Origin: Xenorhabdus bovienii SS-2004
GTDB lineage: Bacteria; Pseudomonadota; Gammaproteobacteria; Enterobacterales; Enterobacteriaceae
Assembly (NCBI RefSeq): GCF_000027225.1
Contig: NC_013892.1
Coordinates: forward strand, 3,286,001 to 3,350,000
DNA length: 64,000 nucleotides
Direction: 5' to 3'
Shown: positions 55,592 through 64,000 of the stretch, piece by piece
Layout: every line of letters begins with the position of its first letter
Numbering within the stretch: position 1 is the stretch's first letter
The notes under the pieces: model-generated
Database searches by the model: none
What the model saw: the letters and a program-made list of their open reading frames with translations, nothing else
Told to the model about the DNA's origin: nothing
Position numbers and translations under genes: made by a program

Positions 55592-56824
55592 TTAGATTTT
55601 TTCAACCGAAGAGGTTTGAGAAATCAGCCAATCAGGGAGATCATTTAGCCCCATGGCATGACGAAGCAATTGCGATTTTACTCCCGGTAAGTGATCAGCG
55701 AACGTTAATCCAATATCACGCAATAGCTTTTTAGCCGGATGATTGCCATCAAATAGCTGACGGAACCCTTGCATACCTGCCAGCATCACCGCTGCACTGT
55801 GCTTGCGGCGGCGCTCGAAACGCCCCAGATAGAGATACTGACCGATGTCTTTCCCCTGGCGGTGCAGGCGGCTCAGTTCTCCAATCAACTCTGCCACATC
55901 CATAAATCCCAAATTAACGCCTTGTCCCGCCAAAGGATGAATAGTATGTGCAGCATCCCCCAGCAGGGCTAACCGATGGGCTGCAAAGTTACGGGCATAA
56001 CGCCCCATCAATGGAATGGCCTGGCGTTCACTGACTAATTCACACAGACCAAGCTGCATATCAAATGTAACGCCCAATTGCCGATTAAATAATACAGCGT
56101 CGATTACCTTGCGCTGTTGCGCAGCTTCAGCAGGCAGTGACCAGACGATCGAGCATAAATGGGGATCAGACAATGGCAGGAAAGCCAGAATCCCATCACC
56201 ATGAAAGACCTGACGCGCAACAGCCTGATGAGGTTCTTCGGTACGAATCGTGGCGACCAGCGCATGGTGCTCATAATCCCAAAAGGTCAGTGGAATATCC
56301 GCATGTTGGCGCAGCCATGAATTCGCACCATCAGCACCAACAACCAGCCGTGAAGTCAGCATTCGCTCATCGGACAGAGTAATGAAAGCTTCGTTTTCTC
56401 CCCACGCGACATTTTTGAGAGATGCGGGGGTAAAAATCGTCACATCAGGCAAATTTTCTGCCTGCTGCCAAAGTGCCTGCCGGATCACATGGTTTTCGAT
56501 GATGTGTCCAAGATGTGTCAGACCATTTTCTGTCGCATCGAATTTAATGCGACCAAAACTATCTTGATCCCGGACGTCCATCCCCAGATAAGCACTGGCT
56601 CGCATCGCAGTAATGTGCTGCCAGACACCAAGATGAGTTAATAACCGTTCACTGGCTGCATTGATAGCAGAAACACGCAGCGCATGTTCATCGTTAGCAT
56701 GAAACGTGCCTGTCGGTGGATGCTCTTCTACAATCGCGATGCGCAAACCGCTACCCTGCAAACCACAGGCCAGCGCAAGGCCAACCATACCGCCCCCTGC
56801 GATCACCACATCAAATGATTGCAT
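55592..56824 (-). CDS. ubiI: 2-polyprenylphenol 6-hydroxylase UbiI (VisC)
   Basis: A 410-residue FAD monooxygenase of ubiquinone synthesis. Motifs are the N-terminal GxGxxG loop (DVVIAGGGMVGLALACGL), the middle VVGADGANSWLR, and GDAAHTIHPLAGQGVNLG. It adds a hydroxyl group to the ring at C5. It follows ubiH in the pepP-ubiH-ubiI operon order. Confidence 0.95.
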   Translation of the reverse strand: MQSFDVVIAGGGMVGLALACGLQGSGLRIAIVEEHPPTGTFHANDEHALRVSAINAASERLLTHLGVWQHITAMRASAYLGMDVRDQDSFGRIKFDATENGLTHLGHIIENHVIRQALWQQAENLPDVTIFTPASLKNVAWGENEAFITLSDERMLTSRLVVGADGANSWLRQHADIPLTFWDYEHHALVATIRTEEPHQAVARQVFHGDGILAFLPLSDPHLCSIVWSLPAEAAQQRKVIDAVLFNRQLGVTFDMQLGLCELVSERQAIPLMGRYARNFAAHRLALLGDAAHTIHPLAGQGVNLGFMDVAELIGELSRLHRQGKDIGQYLYLGRFERRRKHSAAVMLAGMQGFRQLFDGNHPAKKLLRDIGLTFADHLPGVKSQLLRHAMGLNDLPDWLISQTSSVEKI

Positions 56825-56848
56825 GTTTTTCTTTCCTCTTAATCTGCC

Positions 56849-58039
56849 TTATTCTGCCGATGAATGATGGGCAACCCAACCCAGTGTCTGATGGGCAAAT
56901 AAGTCCCGCAACGGGGACAACGTTTCCATCGTCATCAGGCCAAGGTTACGTCCTATCTTCAAAGGGAAATAGTCATTGGCGAATATTCTAACCAACCCAT
57001 CCGTGATACCAATCGTCGTTTCACGATCAGTATGGCGTTGCTGCTGGTAACGAGCCAAAACATCATAAGCACCAATATCTTGCCCTGAATCTGCCGCCGC
57101 TGAAATGACTCGTGCCAGTGTCATAACATCACGCATTCCTAAGTTAAAACCCTGCCCGGCAATCGGATGTAACGTTTGGGACGCATTGCCTACCAACGCC
57201 AGACGATGACTGATCTGCTGGCTGGCCGTAAATAAAGCCAGTGGATAACTATGTCGTTGACCCGTTTCCAGCATCTTGCCCAAACGCCAGCCAAAGGCTT
57301 TTTGCAATTGTTGAAGAAATTCCTCATTGCTCCAGCCGTTGATTTCCGTCTGTTTTTCCAGCGGGTGGCACCATACCAAAGCGCTGCGGCCTTCAGACAT
57401 GGGCAATAATGCCAGCGGGCCATGTTCGGTAAAACGTTCAAATGCCTGTCCCTGAGGATGTTCAGACGTCAGGACATTGGCAATCATGGCAACCTGACCG
57501 TAAGTTTGCTGCTGCCACGGGATATTGCACGCTTTCGCCACGGCAGAATGGCTTCCGTCGGCAGCAACCAACAACTCTCCCGTGATCTTTTCGCCATTGT
57601 CCAGCTTGACCACAACCGAAGTATCCAGACGTTCAACGGAATTCACTTTAGCCGGACAGTGAAGTTTGACATTAGGTGCCTGTCTTAACAGATTAAACAG
57701 ACGAATCCCGGCATCGTGCAATTCAATGACATTACCCAATGCCGGAATAGCATAGTCATCGGCTCGAATGTTAACGAAACCACTATGGCCTCGATCGCTG
57801 ACATGAACGTGGGTAATTGGGGTGGCACAATCTTTCAGCACAGGCCAGACACCGATTTGGCTCAGGCGCTGGCATGTGCCATAAGCCAAGGCAATAGCTC
57901 TTGCATCAAAACCCTGATGTTCTTGTGTTGGTTCTGTCGATTCAATCAAAGAGACCTGTACCTGCCCCCGACTTAAGGAAGAAATAGCCAGCGCCAATGT
58001 TGCACCAGCCATTCCTCCCCCCACAATAATCACGTTCAT
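56849..58039 (-). CDS. ubiH: 2-octaprenyl-6-methoxyphenol hydroxylase UbiH
   Basis: A 396-residue FAD monooxygenase paralogous to UbiI. It has IIVGGGMAGATLALA, VAADGSHSAVAKA and NASQTLHPIAGQGFNLGMRD. It hydroxylates C1 of the ubiquinone ring. It lies 24 nt after pepP and 24 nt before ubiI. Confidence 0.95.
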   Translation of the reverse strand: MNVIIVGGGMAGATLALAISSLSRGQVQVSLIESTEPTQEHQGFDARAIALAYGTCQRLSQIGVWPVLKDCATPITHVHVSDRGHSGFVNIRADDYAIPALGNVIELHDAGIRLFNLLRQAPNVKLHCPAKVNSVERLDTSVVVKLDNGEKITGELLVAADGSHSAVAKACNIPWQQQTYGQVAMIANVLTSEHPQGQAFERFTEHGPLALLPMSEGRSALVWCHPLEKQTEINGWSNEEFLQQLQKAFGWRLGKMLETGQRHSYPLALFTASQQISHRLALVGNASQTLHPIAGQGFNLGMRDVMTLARVISAAADSGQDIGAYDVLARYQQQRHTDRETTIGITDGLVRIFANDYFPLKIGRNLGLMTMETLSPLRDLFAHQTLGWVAHHSSAE

Positions 58040-58063
58040 TATGATTTCCTGATTACAGTAATT

Positions 58064-59380
58064 TTAATTCTGTTTCGCCTGTGCCATCAGTGCTTCAATT
58101 TCATCCGGATCTTTCACGACATGCTCGGTCAAATTCTCATTGCCCGCTTCCGTAATCACAATATCATCTTCAATGCGGATGCCAATACCACGGTATTCCG
58201 GTGGTACATCAGCATCCGGCGCGATATAAAGCCCTGGTTCAACAGTCAGCACCATGCCGGGTTCCAGAATGCGATCGCGATCTATGCCATAATGCCCGAC
58301 ATCGTGCACATCCAACCCCAGCCAATGACTTAAACCATGCATGAAAAATTGACGATAAGCATTGGTCTCGATCAATTGTTCTACTTCGCCATGCATAATT
58401 CCCAATTTGACCAGCCCTTCAACCATAATGCGCACCACATGTTCCGTCACTTTGCGGATACTGGTACCCGGCCTGTACAGTTCAAAAGAGACATTGATAG
58501 ATTGCAGCACGATGTCATAAATTTCTCGCTGGGGACGGGTGAATTTGCCGTTAACCGGAAATGTTCGCGTAATGTCGCCGGCATATCCTTCATATTCACA
58601 GCCCGCATCGATCAATACCAAATCGCCCTCTTTCATGCGGCGCTCGTTTTCTGTGTAATGCAGAATACAGGCGTTTTCTCCTGCACCAACGATGGTGTTA
58701 TAAGCAGGATAACGTGCGCCTTGACGAGTAAATTCATGATGGATTTCAGCCTCAAGCTGATATTCAAACATGCCTGGGCGACAATTCTGCATGGCTCTCG
58801 TATGAGCCTTCGCACTGATGTCGCCTGCCTTGCGCATGATGTCCAGTTCGGCTGCCGATTTGAACAGTCGCATCTCATGCAGCCACGGACGCCAATCTGC
58901 TATCATTGATGGTGCGCTGAGGTTACGACGGCTATTTTTTCGCAATGTATCCAAGGCACTGAATACGATATTGTCAGCATATTCAAACTCCCCCTGGGCA
59001 TGATAAACCACGTCCAAACCATTCAGTAGCAGGTAAAGCTGTTTACTGAGATCATCAAATGGCAGGGCGCGATCCACCCCAAGTTTTTCCGGTGCGGCAT
59101 CCTGACCAAGCCGACGACCAAACCAAATTTCCGCAGTTAGATCACGAACACGGTTAAACAACACGCTATGATTGTGGTTTTCATCACTTTTGATCAGAAC
59201 AAGAACCGCTTTCGGCTCGTTGAACCCAGTCAAGTAAAGAAGATCACTGTGCTGGCGATAGGGATATTCACAATCTGAATTACGCCTCGCAGGCGGGGCT
59301 GCAAAAATAATGGCCGCACTGGCTGGTGCCATTTTTGACAATAATGCCTGACGACGGGACAAATATTCTTGTTTAGTCAT
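58064..59380 (-). CDS. pepP: Xaa-Pro aminopeptidase P
   Basis: A 438-residue metalloprotease that removes the first residue before proline. Metal ligands lie in LVLIDAGCEYEGYAGDITRTFPV, FFMHGLSHWLGLDVHDVGHYG and EPGLYIAPDADVPPEYRGIGIRIEDDIV. I chose the ATG at 59380 (AGGAGAGGG upstream) since residues before MTKQEYLSRRQALL have no family match. Confidence 0.96.
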   Translation of the reverse strand: MTKQEYLSRRQALLSKMAPASAAIIFAAPPARRNSDCEYPYRQHSDLLYLTGFNEPKAVLVLIKSDENHNHSVLFNRVRDLTAEIWFGRRLGQDAAPEKLGVDRALPFDDLSKQLYLLLNGLDVVYHAQGEFEYADNIVFSALDTLRKNSRRNLSAPSMIADWRPWLHEMRLFKSAAELDIMRKAGDISAKAHTRAMQNCRPGMFEYQLEAEIHHEFTRQGARYPAYNTIVGAGENACILHYTENERRMKEGDLVLIDAGCEYEGYAGDITRTFPVNGKFTRPQREIYDIVLQSINVSFELYRPGTSIRKVTEHVVRIMVEGLVKLGIMHGEVEQLIETNAYRQFFMHGLSHWLGLDVHDVGHYGIDRDRILEPGMVLTVEPGLYIAPDADVPPEYRGIGIRIEDDIVITEAGNENLTEHVVKDPDEIEALMAQAKQN

Positions 59381-59425
59381 TACCCTCTCCTGCGATTTGA
59401 TTATTATTAGTTGGTTAACCGCCAA

Positions 59426-60004
59426 TCAGTGTAGCGTTGGCTTGTCATTTTTTTTCACGCTATTTGCCGTTTTCGGTGTCGCCAAGGCAATGTAGCAGAG
59501 TTGTACTGCAACACGGACGTACTCCAATACTTCTTCCAGAGCTTGGGACAGTTCTTCCTGATCTTCGTCTTCATCGTATCCCAGCATACCGATGTTACGT
59601 AAATCAGTAACGACTTCCTGTATTTCCTGTTTTTCTGTCAACTGCGGATTCGCCACGCCTAATCCCAACAGGAAATGATTTACCCATCCCGCCAATGCAT
59701 CAGCACAGTCAAAAACACTCGCCTCATCATCAGGAAGCAGTAGATTAAAAACAAAATCACTATCATCAAGTGATTCAAAGGTCGTTTCGTATAATGCCCT
59801 GATCGACTGTGCCAACGCCTGTGAAAATGCAAGGCCATCATTAGTAAGATCATGCATTAGTGTCTGCCAGCTACTATCATGATTTCCACCACATAATAGG
59901 CCACTGATTAGACCGTGCATTTCGGCGGCTGTCAGCGCAACTGACTGTTGATGCAAAATTTCATCAAATGATTGATAATTAGGTAATGAGTTTTGTATAG
60001 ACAT
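59426..60004 (-). CDS. ygfB: UPF0149 family protein YgfB
   Basis: A 192-residue acidic helical protein of the UPF0149 family, with the conserved [13 protein letters not shown] and [14 protein letters not shown]. In Pseudomonas a relative affects beta-lactamase regulation; the enterobacterial role is unclear. It heads the ygfB-pepP-ubiH-ubiI operon and is divergent from zapA. Confidence 0.92.
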   Translation of the reverse strand: MSIQNSLPNYQSFDEILHQQSVALTAAEMHGLISGLLCGGNHDSSWQTLMHDLTNDGLAFSQALAQSIRALYETTFESLDDSDFVFNLLLPDDEASVFDCADALAGWVNHFLLGLGVANPQLTEKQEIQEVVTDLRNIGMLGYDEDEDQEELSQALEEVLEYVRVAVQLCYIALATPKTANSVKKNDKPTLH

Positions 60005-60207
60005 GTATATTGATCATCGTTGGCGATATAAGTTCATGCTATGCTACCATCAAGGGGAGTCGCTATACCAGACAGCACACACCGATATAAGGAGGGTTGC
60101 CTTTTGGTATTGTACGGTAATGGTTGTTGTCGGCCTTGTTTTAATACCAAAATCTGCTTTTATGCCAGAATCAAGGTATCGGCACAGTAATAAATCAGGA
60201 AGGTGTC

Positions 60208-60513
60208 ATGTCTGCACAACCAGTAGATATTCAGATTTTTGGGCGATCATTACGTGTCAATTGTCCACCAGAGCAGGTAGAGGCTTTGCAAGCTGCCGCG
60301 AAGGAACTTGATCAGCGTTTGCATAACCTCAAAGAACGCACCAGAGTAACGAACACTGAGCAACTGGTTTTTATTGTGGCGCTGAACGTTTGTCACGAGT
60401 TAGCACAGGAAAAGATGAAAACCCGTGATTACTCTTACAATATGGAACAAAAAATAAAAATGCTCCAGCAGACTATTGAACAAGCTTTGTTAGAACAAGG
60501 TAAAATTACCTGA
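60208..60513 (+). CDS. zapA: Cell division protein ZapA
   Basis: A 101-residue protein that bundles FtsZ filaments. The N-terminal [18 protein letters not shown] and the C-terminal coiled coil ([24 protein letters not shown]) match the family. AGGAAGG precedes the ATG. It is divergent from ygfB and upstream of the 6S RNA gene, as in E. coli. Confidence 0.95.
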   Translation: MSAQPVDIQIFGRSLRVNCPPEQVEALQAAAKELDQRLHNLKERTRVTNTEQLVFIVALNVCHELAQEKMKTRDYSYNMEQKIKMLQQTIEQALLEQGKIT

Positions 60514-60708
60514 CCTCCTAGCTGTCAATAAACTGATCCTTGTTGATAAATCAGGCAGTAGTCACTATACATGAATATAAGCAGTTGCTTTCTCCATTTA
60601 GTTCCATACAATAGGCTCTATTGCGTTGCTTAAAGCCTGATGAATGGAGCCTGACAGATAGGTTCTTGACGGATGAATTCTTAACTAATTGGTTTTAAGC
60701 GCTACAAA

Positions 60709-60892
60709 ATTTCTCTGAGGTGTGCGTGAGCAGGTAAGTCCCCTGAGCCGATATTTCATACCTATAGAATGTGGTGCTCCGTTTCTTGTGAGCATGCTTG
60801 GCTAGACCAAGAAGCCTAATAGGGGCGACACTACGTTCACCTTGAACCAAGGGTTCAAGGGTTACCACCTGCCGCGGCATCTTGGAGAACCC
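60709..60892 (+). ncRNA. ssrS: 6S RNA
   Basis: The transcript begins ATTTCTCTGAGG and ends at about GGAGAACC, 184 nt as in E. coli. Recognisable blocks are CCCCTGAGCCGATATTTCATACC, GTGAGCATGC and CACCTTGAACCAAGGGTTCAAGGG. 6S RNA folds like an open promoter and binds sigma-70 RNA polymerase in stationary phase. It is cotranscribed with ygfA in E. coli. Confidence 0.95.
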
Positions 60893-60941
60893 CTTATTTA
60901 TCTGTTTTGTATCCTTTTCTGCATTTTAATAGGCAGGTTTC

Positions 60942-61535
60942 ATGCAATCAGATCCTTTTTTATCTCTCCGAAAATCCATAAGAAAACAAATTCGACAGTT
61001 GCGTCAAAATCTATCCCCAGAGCAGCAATCGCGATTTGCCCAGCAAGCTGCCCAGAATGTCGTGTCTCACCCTAAGGTCCAGCAGGCAAACAAGGTTGCC
61101 CTGTATCTCTCCTTTGATGGTGAATTAGACACTCGCCCACTGATTCAGCAACTTTGGCAGCAAAATAAACAAGTTTATCTGCCCGTATTACACCCATTCA
61201 GTCGGCACCATCTGCTGTTCCTGTATTACCATGCTGGGACTCCCCTCAACTACAATCGTTTTAACATAGAAGAGCCACCATTAGATGTCCGACAGGTTCT
61301 GCCCGTCTCTGAGCTTGATGTGATGTTTATTCCACTGGTGGCTTTTGATAACACAGGGCAGCGTTTAGGAATGGGAGGCGGTTTCTACGACAGAACGCTT
61401 GCTAAATGGCAACAGCAGAATTTTTATCCGATTGGGTTAGCGCACGATTTCCAATTAGTTAATCTATTGCCAAGTGCAAGCTGGGATATTCCTCTGCCAG
61501 AAATCATTACGCCTGAAAAAATATGGCGCTGGTAA
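60942..61535 (+). CDS. ygfA: 5-formyltetrahydrofolate cyclo-ligase
   Basis: A 197-residue enzyme that recycles 5-formyl-THF. The family core FIPLVAFDNTGQRLGMGGGFYDRTLAKW with the Gly-rich MGGGFYDR is intact. It starts 50 nt after the 6S RNA, the conserved ssrS-ygfA arrangement. Confidence 0.95.
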   Translation: MQSDPFLSLRKSIRKQIRQLRQNLSPEQQSRFAQQAAQNVVSHPKVQQANKVALYLSFDGELDTRPLIQQLWQQNKQVYLPVLHPFSRHHLLFLYYHAGTPLNYNRFNIEEPPLDVRQVLPVSELDVMFIPLVAFDNTGQRLGMGGGFYDRTLAKWQQQNFYPIGLAHDFQLVNLLPSASWDIPLPEIITPEKIWRW

Positions 61536-61554
61536 TAACAGTTTATTCTTTTAA

Positions 61555-61580
61555 GGGGCTATTGTTTCTACGATAGCCCC
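61555..61580. terminator. Hairpin between convergent ygfA and serA
   Basis: GGGGCTATTG/GATAGCCCC (61555-61580) forms a strong stem between the two convergent genes. The T run is weak on both sides, so it may act as a bidirectional block. Confidence 0.55.
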
Positions 61581-61606
61581 ATTTCTCACGGTATTCGCCC
61601 AGACGA

Positions 61607-62848
61607 TCAGTAAAGCAGGCGAGAGCGGATCGTGCCAGACAGAGCTTTCAGGTTTTGCAGAACCATTTCAGCCTGAGCCGGATTTTGCGTCGTGATATCA
61701 ATGACCACATAACCAATATCTCCGTTGGTACGCAGGTATTGTGCCTCAATATTGATTTCCTGATCGGTAAAAACTTGGTTTATGCTGGTCAAAATACCAG
61801 GACGGTTTTCATGGATATGCAGTAGTCGGTGAGTATCTTTGGCATGAATAGGCAGTGAGACTTCAGGGAAGTTGACCGCTGACAGCGTAGAACCATTGTC
61901 AGAATATTTGACCAGTTTACCCGCGACTTCGTAACCAATATTCTCTTGGGCTTCTTGTGTTGATCCGCCAATATGCGGAGTCAGCAGTACATTATCAAAT
62001 TTGCTCAGAGGCGAGATGAAAGGCTCATTGTTCGTTGCGGGTTCACTCGGAAACACATCAAGGGCCGCACCGGAAAGGTGCTCGCACTCCAGCGCGTCAT
62101 GGAGTGCAGGAATATCCACTACCATGCCACGTGAGGCGTTAATCAGGATTGCACCCGGCTTCATCAACTCCAGCTCTTCCACGCCGATCATGTTTTTTGT
62201 TGAGCCTGTTTCAGGTACATGCAGGCTGACAACATCGCTCATATTCAACAGTTCGGATAGATGATGCACTTGCTGTGCATTTCCCAACGGCAGTTTATTT
62301 TCAATATCATAGAAATGAACATGCATACCGATATTTTCAGCCAGAATGCCAAGCTGTGTACCGATATGACCGTAACCAATAATGCCGAGCTTCTTACCTC
62401 GCGCTTCATAACAGCCTTTGGCCTGTTTATCCCATATTCCTCTGTGTGCTTTCGCATTTGCAATAGGAATACGACGTAATAGCAACAGTAATTCACCCAG
62501 CACCATCTCCGCCACAGAACGTGTATTGGAGAATGGTGCGTTAAATACAGGAATACCACGTTTTTCAGCCGCTTTCAGGTCAACCTGATTGGTGCCTATA
62601 CAAAAACATCCCACAGCAACCAGCTTTTCAGCCGCTTCAAAAATTTCTTCAGTCAATTGAGTACGAGAACGGATACCCACAAAGCGAGCATCACGAATCG
62701 CTTCTTTCAATTCTTCAGGCTCCAACGCCCCTTTGTGATATTCGATATTGCTGTATCCCGCCGCCCGCAGGTTATCAACTGTGCTCTGATGAACGCCTTC
62801 CAGTAGCAAAAATTTAATCTTATCCTTTTCTAAAGATACCTTGACCAT
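61607..62848 (-). CDS. serA: D-3-phosphoglycerate dehydrogenase
   Basis: A 413-residue first enzyme of serine synthesis. The NAD loop is LGIIGYGHIGTQLG; the catalytic Arg, Glu and His lie in NASRGMVVDIPAL, DVFPSEP and LLTPHIGGST. The C-terminal ACT domain (LLHIHENRPGILTSINQVF) gives serine feedback. The 275 nt between it and rpiA hold promoter DNA with a GTTATACGTAGTAATATGAC tract, possibly Lrp-related (inference). Confidence 0.97.
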   Translation of the reverse strand: MVKVSLEKDKIKFLLLEGVHQSTVDNLRAAGYSNIEYHKGALEPEELKEAIRDARFVGIRSRTQLTEEIFEAAEKLVAVGCFCIGTNQVDLKAAEKRGIPVFNAPFSNTRSVAEMVLGELLLLLRRIPIANAKAHRGIWDKQAKGCYEARGKKLGIIGYGHIGTQLGILAENIGMHVHFYDIENKLPLGNAQQVHHLSELLNMSDVVSLHVPETGSTKNMIGVEELELMKPGAILINASRGMVVDIPALHDALECEHLSGAALDVFPSEPATNNEPFISPLSKFDNVLLTPHIGGSTQEAQENIGYEVAGKLVKYSDNGSTLSAVNFPEVSLPIHAKDTHRLLHIHENRPGILTSINQVFTDQEINIEAQYLRTNGDIGYVVIDITTQNPAQAEMVLQNLKALSGTIRSRLLY

Positions 62849-63093
62849 TTGTCCGTCCTATCGTTGTCTTAATTTTCAGAATATCCATAATGAATTCCAC
62901 CAAAATAACAAAAAAAACAGCAACAGTAATACAATCGTTTGCTCACGCAACAGGGTAAATCGAAGTAAAAAAGTTGTTATACGTAGTAATATGACTTGTT
63001 ACAGTCTAAAAACAGAATTTTGAGGAATTCTTAGGCTAGGATGTGATATATCTCACTAAATTTTAATTTTTTTAAAAAACATGGAAATATTTT

Positions 63094-63114
63094 AAGGGCA
63101 GATTATTCTGCCCC
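63094..63114 (-). terminator. Terminator after rpiA
   Basis: The minus strand has GGGGCAGAATAATCTGCCCTTAAAA: a stem GGGCAG/CTGCCC with a short loop and a weak T/A tail, directly downstream of the rpiA stop. Confidence 0.6.
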
Positions 63115-63123
63115 AATAAACGA

Positions 63124-63783
63124 TTATTCTGCGATCGTTTTCACGCCATCCGCTGTCCCGATCAGCACCACGTCAGCACTACGATTGGCAAATAGGCCGA
63201 CCGTCACCACGCCAGCAATGCCATTTATTTTATTTTCCAACGCAATGGGATCAAGAATAGCAAGATTATGGACATCCAGAATGACATTGCCATTATCCGT
63301 AACCACATTCTGGCGATAAACTGGCGTTCCACCTAATTTCACCAGTTCACGAGCAACGTAAGAGCGCGCCATTGGAATAACCTCAACCGGCAGCGGGAAT
63401 TTACCCAGCACATCGACTCGTTTTGATTCATCAATGACACAGATAAATTTCTTTGCAACAGCGGCAATAATTTTTTCTCGCGTCAATGCTGCGCCGCCTC
63501 CCTTGATCATATGCATATGGTCATTGATTTCGTCAGCACCATCAACGTAAATATCCAAGCTATCAACTTCATTACAGTCAAAAATGGGGATGCCCAGATT
63601 TTTTAATTTTTCAGTCGATGCTTCCGAGCTGGACACTGCACCTTCGATTTGATTTTTGATTGTCCCTAATGCATCAATGAAATGCGATGCCGTTGAACCT
63701 GTACCAACACCTACGATTGTTCCAGGTTTGACGTATTCCAATGCTGCCCAACCTACTGCTTTTTTCAGTTCGTCCTGTGTCAT
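63124..63783 (-). CDS. rpiA: Ribose-5-phosphate isomerase A
   Basis: A 219-residue enzyme of the pentose phosphate pathway. Conserved parts are [36 protein letters not shown] and [18 protein letters not shown] chose the ATG at 63783 to match E. coli; a GTG at 63792 is in frame. It is divergent from argP, as in E. coli. Confidence 0.97.
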   Translation of the reverse strand: MTQDELKKAVGWAALEYVKPGTIVGVGTGSTASHFIDALGTIKNQIEGAVSSSEASTEKLKNLGIPIFDCNEVDSLDIYVDGADEINDHMHMIKGGGAALTREKIIAAVAKKFICVIDESKRVDVLGKFPLPVEVIPMARSYVARELVKLGGTPVYRQNVVTDNGNVILDVHNLAILDPIALENKINGIAGVVTVGLFANRSADVVLIGTADGVKTIAE

Positions 63784-63947
63784 ATCAATCACAGCCTATA
63801 ATCAGTTACAAGGAAAAATCCGGCCACCAGTATAAACAATATTTTGCCTCACCCGGCGAAAAAATATGGCATAGTGCTGTGCAGCACAAAAAAATATAGA
63901 ACCCTATGGCACAGAAAGCCGAGCAAAAATGGAGAACCTGATTTTCA

Positions 63948-64000
63948 ATGAAACGTCCTGACTACCGATCCCTACAAGCGTTGGATACAGTGATCCGAGA
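63948..64000 (+). CDS. argP: LysR-type regulator ArgP (5' end only)
   Basis: The window ends after 17 codons, MKRPDYRSLQALDTVIR. This matches the N-terminus of E. coli ArgP (IciA), which activates argO and other lysine/arginine-related genes, and the position beside rpiA is conserved. The rest lies outside the window. Confidence 0.85.
   Translation, partial: MKRPDYRSLQALDTVIR

Noticed and set aside
60695..60880. A small minus-strand frame over the ssrS region
   Set aside because: It coincides with the 6S RNA gene, whose sequence is clearly recognised.

Overview
The window joins a decayed integrative conjugative element (ICE, roughly 1-26,500, with related debris to about 38,900) to a chromosomal backbone segment (39,000-64,000). 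The backbone order lysS-prfB-recJ-dsbC-xerD / fldB / ygfX-sdhE / ygfZ ... gcvPHT-ubiI-ubiH-pepP-ygfB / zapA-ssrS-ygfA / serA-rpiA / argP is that of an enterobacterium. Protein divergence from E. coli, the AT-rich intergenic DNA, the IS1 and IS630 types and the polymorphic-toxin and adhesin cargo point to Morganellaceae, most likely Xenorhabdus or Photorhabdus. This assignment is from memory of the families, not from a search.

Region 1 (1-9,663) is the replication and maintenance module of a PFGI-1/SPI-7-class ICE. It holds a DnaB-like helicase (cut by the window edge), ParB, a DUF2857 protein, the STY4528-family replication protein, a 107-bp repeat array rich in hairpins, a PFL_4669-family protein, topoisomerase III, an STY4534-family protein and SSB. 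Region 2 (9,713-12,215) is an accessory insert: a two-gene ATPase/DUF4276 (TOPRIM-like) operon resembling split OLD/PARIS/AbiL-type phage defence, then a densely structured RNA-like intergenic segment and a Ner/Nlp-type regulator. Region 3 (12,328-26,482) is the conjugation module: PilL2-like lipoprotein, TIGR03759, TIGR03765, TraD coupling protein and TIGR03747, a cargo interruption, then RAQPRD, TIGR03758, TIGR03745, TIGR03750, TIGR03746, TIGR03749, TIGR03752, TIGR03751 and the VirB4-like ATPase TIGR03744. These genes are mostly coupled by 1-11 nt overlaps.

Region 4 (26,500-39,000) is cargo and wreckage. It contains an inverse-autotransporter invasin with five Ig-like repeats, unknown ORFs, two identical-protein IS1 copies in inverted orientation around an Imm11-like immunity gene and the C-terminal stump of an AHH-type nuclease toxin, and a caspase-like (His/Cys) small protein. 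An inverted, diverged 3' fragment of a second VirB4 gene is cut by a third IS1-like element. Prophage-like remnants (including a Lar-type restriction-alleviation protein) and an IS630 element follow. No relaxase, TraG-type protein, TIGR03755/56/57 genes or integrase are present, so the ICE looks unable to transfer on its own unless those genes lie elsewhere.

Region 5 (39,000-64,000) is conserved housekeeping DNA: lysyl-tRNA synthetase, RF2 with its programmed frameshift, DNA repair and recombination, disulfide isomerase, flavodoxin, SDH assembly, glycine cleavage, ubiquinone hydroxylation, aminopeptidase P, cell-division ZapA, 6S RNA, serine synthesis and ribose isomerase. A DHA2-type drug efflux pump is a probable accessory addition.
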